Shown here piece after piece: positions 56,998-64,000 of a stretch of DNA of 64,000 nucleotides. How positions within the stretch are numbered: position 1 is the first letter of the stretch; each line of letters starts with the position of its first letter. The DNA comes from Thalassospira lohafexi (GTDB lineage Bacteria > Pseudomonadota > Alphaproteobacteria > Rhodospirillales > Thalassospiraceae): positions 434,001 to 498,000 of the forward strand of contig NZ_NXGX01000001.1 in assembly GCF_002844275.1 (NCBI RefSeq). Reading direction: 5' to 3'. Under the pieces are notes generated by a model. It worked only from the letters and a program-made list of their open reading frames with translations, made no database searches and was not told the origin of the DNA. Position numbers and translations under genes: made by a program.

Positions 56998-58513
56998 AAC
57001 ACGGCAAAGCCCCAACAAGGTCGGTGTGCCACTGATCATCACGCGTGTTGATCCCAAAGGCGTTCTGGTGTGCGGATTGAATGGTGCTGCGTATCAGGCG
57101 GGGCTACATGGTGCCATGCGCTTGTCGGATGCACGCAGCATATTGCCTGATCTGACGAATATTCCCGAAGAACCCGACCGTTATCAATCGGAACTAACCC
57201 GTCTGATCCAGTTTATGGATCGCTACAGCCCATGGATCGCACCAGACCGTATGCTGCATACCCAAAGCTTGCAGGGGGACGCGGGCTTGTGGCTCGACAT
57301 TACGGGCGGGAGCCATTTATTTGGCGGTGAATCGGCAATGCTGGGGCAGGTTTTGCGTGATGTGCAGGCACGTGGCATGCATGCGCGTGCCGCGATTGCC
57401 GATACAGCCGGGGCGGCTTGGGCAGCGGCACGCTGTCATCCTGATGCGCCCGATCAGCGCATCCTGCATCTGCCGCGCGATCATAGGGTTTCTGCGCGAT
57501 TTCCTGTGTCCTGTCTCAGGCTAACGGATGATGTTTTGACCTTGCTTTCCCGACTTGGGCTCAAACGTCTTGGCGATATTACGCCATTACCGCGTGCGAA
57601 CATCACCACCCGGCTGGGGCCGGATGTTTTGCAACGCCTTGATCAGTTTTATGGCCGTCTGCCGGAACATCTGAGTTTTGAATTGCCCGAACATCGCTGG
57701 CTGATCGGACGCAGTTTTGGCGAACCATTGGGCGATGCCGTCACCCTTGCGCAGGCGGTTGAGGCCATGATGGCGGAGCTGTGCGAAAGACTTCGGGGCG
57801 AAAATCTGGGTCTGCGCCGTGTCGTTTTGCGCTGTATACAGGTCGATGGGCATACCCATACGATTGCTGTGACAACCGGCAGTCCGTGCCAGATCGAGCT
57901 TCATATCCTGCGGCTTCTTGCGGAAAAAATGCCCGGTGTGGATGCCGGGTTTGGCATTGAGCAGGTCGTCCTTTATGCGCCCTGGGTTGAACATGTCACC
58001 TTTCGTCAGGTCCGGCTGGATCAAAAGCAGGATGACAGTGGCGGAACCATCGCCCTTGCGCAATTGGTTGACCGGATCACGCATCATCTGGGGGCGGACG
58101 ATAGCCTGTTTTACCCGGGGCATCATGCCAGCCACCTGCCTGAACGGGCCGCCGTCCGTCAGGCCGTTACGGGACCGGTCAAGCCGATGCGGCTTGATAA
58201 CGTGAGCCTGCCCCGTCGGCCGGTGCGCCTGATTGATCCGCCTGAGCCTGTCGATATTCTTGCGCGCAGTGATACAGGGACCCCGATTAGACTGCGCTGG
58301 CGCAAGATGATTGTCGAAATTCTGCGTGCCGAGGGACCCGAACGCATTTGCCCTGAATGGTGGGAGCATCTGGACCGGCATGACTTTGCCCTAAGCCAGC
58401 AGACCCGCGATTATTTCCGGGTGTGTGATCAGAAAGGCCGGATGCTGTGGCTGTTTCGAAGTGGCTCGTTCGGGCAAGATATCTGGTCCGTTCATGGCCT
58501 GTTTGGGGGATAG
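56915..58513 (+). CDS. imuB: ImuB, Y-family polymerase-like protein
   Basis: A 532-residue catalytically dead Y-family homologue that acts as hub, joining the beta clamp and DnaE2. The palm and little-finger layout is present (MQQRFLYLWLTQWKVDC at the start, LTLLSRLGLKRLGDITPLPR for the HhH motif), while the acidic residues expected of an active polymerase are not apparent (FLYLWL in place of a DxDxFF-like motif). The start at 56915 is inside imuA. Four bases separate its stop from the dnaE2 start. Confidence 0.87.
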   Translation: MQQRFLYLWLTQWKVDCHRIAPSACGDETRQSPNKVGVPLIITRVDPKGVLVCGLNGAAYQAGLHGAMRLSDARSILPDLTNIPEEPDRYQSELTRLIQFMDRYSPWIAPDRMLHTQSLQGDAGLWLDITGGSHLFGGESAMLGQVLRDVQARGMHARAAIADTAGAAWAAARCHPDAPDQRILHLPRDHRVSARFPVSCLRLTDDVLTLLSRLGLKRLGDITPLPRANITTRLGPDVLQRLDQFYGRLPEHLSFELPEHRWLIGRSFGEPLGDAVTLAQAVEAMMAELCERLRGENLGLRRVVLRCIQVDGHTHTIAVTTGSPCQIELHILRLLAEKMPGVDAGFGIEQVVLYAPWVEHVTFRQVRLDQKQDDSGGTIALAQLVDRITHHLGADDSLFYPGHHASHLPERAAVRQAVTGPVKPMRLDNVSLPRRPVRLIDPPEPVDILARSDTGTPIRLRWRKMIVEILRAEGPERICPEWWEHLDRHDFALSQQTRDYFRVCDQKGRMLWLFRSGSFGQDIWSVHGLFGG

Positions 58514-58516
58514 ATC

Positions 58517-61500
58517 ATGACGCAAGACATCCCCCCAGCGATCCCGGATAAAACCGGCTATGCCGAACTTCAGGTCAGCAGCAATTTTTCCTTTCTGCGT
58601 GGGGCCTCACATGCCGAAGAATTGGTTTTGAGTGCCGCCACCAAGGGGCTGCATGCGATTGCAATTACCGACCGTAATAGTTTGGCCGGTGTCGTGCGTG
58701 GCCACAGTGCTCATGCGCATTATAAGGACCGGCTGAACTATGTGGTTGGCTGCCGGATTGATCCTGTCGATGCGTCCTCCTTGCTGTGTTATCCGACGGA
58801 TCGGGCCGCCTATGCCCGATTGTGCAGGCTGCTGACTGTTGGCAAGCGCCGTGCCCCCAAGGGATCGTGCGAAATTTATCTTTCTGAGATTCTCGACCAT
58901 GCCGAAGGTCAGCTGTTTATTGTCGTGCCGCCACAGGTGCCTGATGACGCCTTTCGTCTTGAGTTGGTGCGACTTCAAGGCCATTTCGCCGGGAAGCTCT
59001 GGCTGGCGGTTGGACGTTTCATGGATGGATTTGATAGTGAAAGGCTGGCCTTTACCGAGGCCGTCGAGACCGATCTTGGTATTCCTGCCGTGGTTACCAA
59101 TGATGTGCACATGCATCTGCGGTCACGTAAGCCATTGCAGGATGTCCTGACCTGTATTCGTCATCATTGTACAATTGAGGATGCCGGATATCGCCTGTTC
59201 CCCAATGGGGAGCGCCACATCAAATCGCCGTACGAGATGGCGCGTCTGTTTCCCGATCATCCCCAATGGTTGGCCCGGACGGTCGAAATTGCCGATCAAT
59301 GTCGCTTTAGCCTTACAGAACTGACATATGAATATCCCGATGAAAATGATGGATCAGGCGAAGGCACCCAAGAGCGCCTTGTTCGCCTGACTTGGGAAGG
59401 GGCGAAGAAACGTTATCCTGATGGCATTCCTGACAAGGTTCGCGATTTGATTGAAACCGAGCTGAAACTGATCGATGAACTTGGCTTTTCGCCCTATTTT
59501 CTAACCGTGCATGACATTGTCGCTTTTGCCCGGTCGCGAAATATTCTTTGTCAGGGACGCGGATCGGCGGCCAATTCATCGGTTTGTTTTTGCCTGCATG
59601 TCACATCGGTTGATCCGGCCAAGGTTGAATTGCTGTTTTCACGCTTTATCAGCAATGCGCGCAATGAGCCGCCTGACATCGACGTTGATTTTGAACATGA
59701 ACGCCGCGAAGAAGTCATTCAGCATATCTATGAACGTTATGGTCGGGACCGTGCCGGTTTGACGGCAACCGTAATTTCATATCGGTCGCGCAGTGCCATT
59801 CGTGATGTCGGCAAGGTGTTTGGCCTGTCGGAAGACACGATTGTCAAACTGACCAAAACCATCTGGGGATCGGGCAGTAAGGGGGCACATGAGGACATGA
59901 TGCGCCAGTCAGGCATTCATCCCGATGAACCCCGGTTGAAAGCCGTGTTGGGCCTGGCTGGCGAGTTGACCGGCTTTCCCCGCCATCTCTCGCAACATGT
60001 CGGCGGGTTTGTGATTACGCGTGGACCGCTTTGTGAGTTGTCCCCGATTGCCAATGCGGCAATGGCGGATCGCACCACCATTGAATGGGATAAGGATGAC
60101 ATTGATGCGTTGGGGATTCTTAAGGTCGATGTGCTTGCCCTTGGCATGTTGACCTGCATACGCAAGGCGTTTGATGCGTTACGCGACCATAAGAATATCG
60201 ATTACACGCTTGCCACTCTGCCCAAGGAAGACGGCAAAGTGTATGACATGCTGGCCAAGGCCGACAGCATCGGCACGTTTCAGGTGGAATCGCGTGCGCA
60301 AATGAGCATGTTGCCGCGTCTGAGACCGCGCAGTTTGTATGACCTTACGATCCAGGTCGCCATTGTTCGACCGGGCCCGATTCAAGGCGGGATGGTGCAT
60401 CCGTTTTTGCAGCGGCGGATGAAACGCGAAAAGGTTGATTACCCGTCAAGGGAGCTTGAAGCCGTTCTCAAACGCACCTGTGGCGTGCCGCTGTTTCAGG
60501 AACAGGCGATGCAGATCGCAATTGTCGCGGCGGGGTATTCCGGGGGGGAGGCCGACAATCTTAGACGGGCAATGGCAACCTTTAAACGCACCGGTACGAT
60601 TGGCGAACATCGCGACAAATTTATCAATGGCATGCTCAGGAATGGCTACGATCAAGAGTTTGCCGAGCGTTGCTTTAAACAGATTGAAGGCTTTGCCGAT
60701 TACGGGTTTCCCGAAAGCCATGCGGCGAGTTTTGCCATTCTGGCGTATGCATCATCCTGGCTGAAATGCCATCACCCGGATGTTTTCCTCTGCGCGCTTC
60801 TCAATGCTCAGCCGATGGGGTTTTATGCCCCGGCACAACTTGTTGCGGATGCCAAAAGTCACGGTGTGCGTGTGTTGGAGATCGATATCAATCACAGTTT
60901 CTGGGACAATCGGCTGGAACGGGAATTGGGGCGTCATGGCGGCTATCATTCTGTGCGGTTGGGATTTCGCCAAATCCGGGGATTTGGCGCGCTTGACGCC
61001 TTGGCCGTGATGGATAACCGACCATTGGGCGGGTATCAGGATCTGTATCTAATGGCCCGTCAAACGGGACTTTCGCCCGCAGCACTTGAAAAGCTGGCCG
61101 AGGCGGATGCGTTTGGATCGCTTGGGCTGTCCCGGCGTGAGGCCCTTTGGGCGGTGCGGCGTTTTGGCAAGGGGCGCAAGGCACCGCCAGTTTTACCGCT
61201 GTTTGAAGCAGCCCAGAACTTCAATCACAATATGGGGGTTTCGGCTGAGTTCGGTGCCGAAGCGCCGGTCGATTTGCCTGTCATGGGACCAGGCGAAGAG
61301 ATTGTTGAGGATTACGCCAGCCTGCGCCTGTCGTTAAAGGGGCACCCGATGACCATGCTGCGCGATGCGTTGGCCGCGGCGGGCATATGCAAGGCATCCG
61401 ACCTGCCCAATTTGAAAGACGGGGACCGGGTGACCCATGCTGGTCTTGCCATTGTACGCCAACGCCCGGGGACTGCATCCGGGGTGGTTTTTATCACACT

Positions 61501-61825
61501 TGAGGATGAGGCGGGCATTGTCAATCTGGTGGTCTGGAGCAAGGTCATGGAAAAGTTCCGGCGCGAGATCATGACCGCCACCGTCCTTGGCGTGACCGGC
61601 AAGCTCCAGCGTGAAGATGGAGTTACCCATATCATTGCAGATAAATTGGTCGATCTGACCGGCATGCTGCAAAACATGAATGAAAACACAAAAATTGCGC
61701 GCAGCAACAACACACATCCACGCAATCTGAGGTGGGCGACAGGATTGGACAGTTTAAGCTCGTCAGGCGTGTCCAAACCCCAAAAAACGCCAAGCTTGAA
61801 AGTCGACAGTCATGATTTCCACTAA
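58517..61825 (+). CDS. dnaE2: Error-prone DNA polymerase III alpha subunit DnaE2 (ImuC)
   Basis: A 1102-residue C-family polymerase that copies damaged DNA during the SOS response. The PHP domain is at the N-terminus (YAELQVSSNFSFLRGASHAEELV). The palm catalytic region contains PPDIDVDFEHERREEVIQHI and CQGRGSAANS. HhH and OB domains follow (VVFITLEDEAGIVNLVVW near residue 990). It is the last gene of the LexA-controlled imuA-imuB-dnaE2 operon. Confidence 0.95.
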   Translation: MTQDIPPAIPDKTGYAELQVSSNFSFLRGASHAEELVLSAATKGLHAIAITDRNSLAGVVRGHSAHAHYKDRLNYVVGCRIDPVDASSLLCYPTDRAAYARLCRLLTVGKRRAPKGSCEIYLSEILDHAEGQLFIVVPPQVPDDAFRLELVRLQGHFAGKLWLAVGRFMDGFDSERLAFTEAVETDLGIPAVVTNDVHMHLRSRKPLQDVLTCIRHHCTIEDAGYRLFPNGERHIKSPYEMARLFPDHPQWLARTVEIADQCRFSLTELTYEYPDENDGSGEGTQERLVRLTWEGAKKRYPDGIPDKVRDLIETELKLIDELGFSPYFLTVHDIVAFARSRNILCQGRGSAANSSVCFCLHVTSVDPAKVELLFSRFISNARNEPPDIDVDFEHERREEVIQHIYERYGRDRAGLTATVISYRSRSAIRDVGKVFGLSEDTIVKLTKTIWGSGSKGAHEDMMRQSGIHPDEPRLKAVLGLAGELTGFPRHLSQHVGGFVITRGPLCELSPIANAAMADRTTIEWDKDDIDALGILKVDVLALGMLTCIRKAFDALRDHKNIDYTLATLPKEDGKVYDMLAKADSIGTFQVESRAQMSMLPRLRPRSLYDLTIQVAIVRPGPIQGGMVHPFLQRRMKREKVDYPSRELEAVLKRTCGVPLFQEQAMQIAIVAAGYSGGEADNLRRAMATFKRTGTIGEHRDKFINGMLRNGYDQEFAERCFKQIEGFADYGFPESHAASFAILAYASSWLKCHHPDVFLCALLNAQPMGFYAPAQLVADAKSHGVRVLEIDINHSFWDNRLERELGRHGGYHSVRLGFRQIRGFGALDALAVMDNRPLGGYQDLYLMARQTGLSPAALEKLAEADAFGSLGLSRREALWAVRRFGKGRKAPPVLPLFEAAQNFNHNMGVSAEFGAEAPVDLPVMGPGEEIVEDYASLRLSLKGHPMTMLRDALAAAGICKASDLPNLKDGDRVTHAGLAIVRQRPGTASGVVFITLEDEAGIVNLVVWSKVMEKFRREIMTATVLGVTGKLQREDGVTHIIADKLVDLTGMLQNMNENTKIARSNNTHPRNLRWATGLDSLSSSGVSKPQKTPSLKVDSHDFH

Positions 61826-61925
61826 TGGTGGAGGCTTGACCTCGGTCGGGTTGAAGCTTCTAGAGACGTTCACCATGATCTGTACAGGGCTTAAGTCTTG
61901 AGTATTGGCGCAGTTTATTTCCAGA

Positions 61926-62756
61926 CTAAATGTTCCAGATCCGCTTGGCATTGCCGCTGGCAAACGCAGCGCGTTCGGTTTCTGATGCGCCTGCAATCAG
62001 GGCCTGCGTTGCGGCCATCCACTGGTCCAGCGACGAATTCAGCGTGCAAACCGGGCTGTCTGATCCCCACACCACACGATCCCAGCCAAAGCTTTCAATA
62101 ATATGTTCGACATAGGGGCGCAGCGTCTCAAGCGTCCAGTCGGGGGCGGCATAGGCCGAAATGCCCGAAATCTTTGCATTTACATGCGGGCGTTCAGCAA
62201 GGCGTGTGATTGATTTTTCCCAATCTTTGTACCCATCCCCGGCAATGTCAGGGACACCGCAATGGTCGAGCACGAAGACCGTATTGGGGCAGGCGTCGGC
62301 AAGATCGATTGCCAATTCAAGTTGGCGTTGGCTGACACAGATGTCAAAGGGCAGGCCCTTTTTACCGATCAGTCCAACGTTCGCGCGAAAACCGGTGTCT
62401 TGTGAAAGTTCATCGGGAACGACGTGTAATACGCGGCGGATGCCTTTGACCACTTTCGGATCGAGGCGATCGAGGAAGCTGGTAAAATCTTCTGCTTCGG
62501 GCCGGGCCGATGAAATGGCCCCGCGCATCAAACTCCCCGGGCGCGCCATCAGGTCGGCGATCAAGGCATTTTCGGTTTCGATAAATTCCGGCGCGCAGTC
62601 AACTTCCATGTGCAAGACACCTGCAATGCCAATGCGTTTGGCCGTGCTTTCATACTCATCATAGGTCCAGTCACGGTTGAGTGCGGGGACATCCGTCAAC
62701 CAAGGGTATGTGATGAGTTGACGGGAAACCAGATGAAGATGGGTGTCGATAAACAT
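61926..62756 (-). CDS. Amidohydrolase family protein (lactonase-like)
   Basis: A 276-residue TIM-barrel metal hydrolase of the amidohydrolase-2 class that includes L-fuconolactonase and PMD-like lactonases. Metal-site motifs are DTHLHL at the N-terminus, VLDHCGVPDI in the middle, and WGSDSPVCTL near the end with the catalytic Asp. It is divergent from a sugar ABC binding-protein gene, which suggests hydrolysis of a sugar lactone in the same pathway; this is inferred. Confidence 0.82.
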   Translation of the reverse strand: MFIDTHLHLVSRQLITYPWLTDVPALNRDWTYDEYESTAKRIGIAGVLHMEVDCAPEFIETENALIADLMARPGSLMRGAISSARPEAEDFTSFLDRLDPKVVKGIRRVLHVVPDELSQDTGFRANVGLIGKKGLPFDICVSQRQLELAIDLADACPNTVFVLDHCGVPDIAGDGYKDWEKSITRLAERPHVNAKISGISAYAAPDWTLETLRPYVEHIIESFGWDRVVWGSDSPVCTLNSSLDQWMAATQALIAGASETERAAFASGNAKRIWNI

Positions 62757-62819
62757 GAAGGTTCCTCTTTGTCCTGATCTTTTTTGCGTGGCCTTATTGG
62801 GGATTTCACGTGGGATATG

Positions 62820-62902
62820 CAGGATATCCTGTGTTTTTTCACGGGCTAAGCGATTTCTTTGGTGAGTTCAACTTGACTCGCTATCGAAGTCAAGTTTAAA
62901 TA
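62820..62902. promoter_or_regulatory. Divergent promoter with two palindromes
   Basis: CAGGATATCCTG (62820-62831) is a perfect palindrome. AACTTGACT-N9-AGTCAAGTT (62870-62896) is a perfect 9-base inverted repeat whose left arm contains a -35-like TTGACT (62873-62878), with TTTAAA (62895-62900) as -10 16 bases on. This is probably the repressor site for the plus-strand ABC genes. Confidence 0.6.
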
Positions 62903-62993
62903 TAAAAGATGCTTCCGAATATGAAATTAACAAAATAACGGCAGCGGAAGCCAAAGCCAGTTGGAGAAGACCGTTCCATTTAGGGAGGAAATA

Positions 62994-64000
62994 GTGAGAA
63001 CGTTTTTAAAGGGCGCGTCGAGCGCCATACTTGCCACAGCGGCAGCGGTAACCGCAGTTGTCAGCGTCAGTAGCATCGGACAGGCGGCTGAATTTGATGG
63101 GGTGACCATCGAAGCCAAACTGATCGGTGGGCAGCAATATGAAGCACTTTATGCCCGCATTCCTGAATGGGAAGCCGCGACCGGCGCAAAAGTGAACATC
63201 ATATCCAAGAAGAACCACTTCGAACTGGATAAGGAATTCAAGTCCGACATCGCAGCAGGCACGACCGACTGGTGTGTTGGATCGAACCACTCATCCTTCG
63301 CGTCCCAGTATTCTGCACTTTATACCGACCTGGGCGACTTGGTGAGCAAGGATACGGTTGCCGAGTTTGTGCAGGCCAACATCAAAGCTGCCACCTTTGA
63401 CGGCAAGCTGGTCATGCTGCCGCGTGCTCAGTTTGATGTTTCGGCACTTTACTATCAAAAAGACCTTTATGAAGACGCCGAGAAGGCCGCGGCATTCGAA
63501 GACAAGTACGGCTATCCGCTTGCTGTGCCCGAAACCTGGGCGCAGGTAAAAGATCAGGCGATCTTCTTTGCGGATCCGCCCAACTTCTATGGCACTCAGT
63601 ATGCAGGTAAAGACGAAGCCATCGTTGGCCGATATTACGAAATGGTCGTTGCCGAAGGCGGCAAGCTGTTTAACGACGACTTCTCGCCGGCTTTCAATTC
63701 CGAAGAAGGCAAACGCGCCTTGCAGTGGTTTGTTGATCTGTATGACGCCGGTGCGGTTCCTGCTGGTACGACCAACTATCTTTGGGATGACCTTGGAAAC
63801 GGGTTCGCATCCGGGACAATCGGATTAAACCTTGATTGGCCGGGCTGGGCCGGGTTCTTTAACGATCCGTCCGCATCGAAAGTTGCCGGTAATGTTGGTG
63901 TTGCCCCGGCACCCAAGGGTTCGGCTGGTGTGCGCACCGGTTGGTCCGGGTTCCATGGTTTCTCTGTGACCGAAGATTGTGAAAACAAAGAAGCTGCGGC
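62994..64000 (+). CDS. ABC transporter extracellular solute-binding protein (family 1), 3' end cut by window edge
   Basis: 335 codons are open to the window end with no stop. It starts at GTG 62994 behind a strong RBS (AGGGAGGAAAT). A Sec signal runs to about residue 33 (cleavage near GQAAEF). The mature protein has the family 1 sugar-binding layout: LYARIPEWEAATGAKVNII, LVMLPRAQFDVSALYYQKDLYED, and WFVDLYDAGAVPAGTTNY. It resembles maltose/glycerol-3-phosphate-type binding proteins. The permease and ATPase genes are expected just beyond the edge. The substrate is unknown; a sugar or sugar acid is likely from the amidohydrolase next door. Confidence 0.87.
   Translation, partial: MRTFLKGASSAILATAAAVTAVVSVSSIGQAAEFDGVTIEAKLIGGQQYEALYARIPEWEAATGAKVNIISKKNHFELDKEFKSDIAAGTTDWCVGSNHSSFASQYSALYTDLGDLVSKDTVAEFVQANIKAATFDGKLVMLPRAQFDVSALYYQKDLYEDAEKAAAFEDKYGYPLAVPETWAQVKDQAIFFADPPNFYGTQYAGKDEAIVGRYYEMVVAEGGKLFNDDFSPAFNSEEGKRALQWFVDLYDAGAVPAGTTNYLWDDLGNGFASGTIGLNLDWPGWAGFFNDPSASKVAGNVGVAPAPKGSAGVRTGWSGFHGFSVTEDCENKEAA

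Overview
The window reads as ordinary chromosome of a free-living, probably marine, alphaproteobacterium of the Rhodospirillales; the overall look suggests Thalassospira or a close relative. This is inferred from gene content and sequence style, not from a search. The supporting signs are an alphaproteobacterial SOS box (GAAC-N7-GAAC), a VanR operator identical to the Caulobacter site, an RpiR-type IolR with GAA-N6-TTC operators as in Sinorhizobium, several TRAP transporter genes, and an ImuA-ImuB-DnaE2 mutagenesis cassette. No prophage, insertion sequence, integrase or CRISPR array is visible.

Layout. 0-14.3 kb is mostly housekeeping and stress genes: ychF (cut at the left edge), a class-I glutamine amidotransferase, a minus-strand group rhomboid/alcohol dehydrogenase/DUF2478, divergent oxyR and ahpC-ahpD, an alpha/beta hydrolase, aspartate aminotransferase, uvrB, an NRAMP metal transporter behind a perfect palindromic operator, and msrP. 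14.5-21.4 kb is a LysR regulator followed by an apparent operon: DUF1445 hydro-lyase, TRAP dctPQM, DUF2848 protein and amidase. This is a catabolic module whose substrate I cannot name. 21.5-25.7 kb is a vanillate-type O-demethylase locus (vanB, vanR, vanA) with ATTGGATCCAAT operators set between the -35 and -10 boxes, plus a TRAP binding protein without permeases.

25.8-29.7 kb holds dps, a membrane-anchored class III nucleotide cyclase and about 2 kb of protein-free DNA. That DNA is not empty. It contains two tandem related RNA-like units on the plus strand and two more on the minus strand. Each ends in a strong intrinsic terminator and carries a GUCU/AGAC hairpin with a C-rich loop. I read them as a local family of four small regulatory RNAs with anti-Shine-Dalgarno loops. 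This is the best candidate in the window for something undescribed.

29.7-43.8 kb is core genome: a LysR regulator, trxB, an Lrp regulator, a GNAT acetyltransferase, carA-carB-greA, a GatB/YqeY protein, dnaG, rpoD with a long acidic insert, and a CAU-anticodon tRNA. 43.9-55.8 kb is a compact inositol island: an Idh/MocA dehydrogenase, iolR, iolG, an ABC importer, iolC (fused to DUF2090), iolD, iolE and iolB. Three matching IolR operators control it, and two related palindromic elements bracket it. iolA is not in the window. 56.2-61.8 kb is the SOS mutagenesis operon imuA-imuB-dnaE2 under a perfect SOS box. The right end has an amidohydrolase divergent from a family 1 ABC sugar-binding protein that runs off the window.
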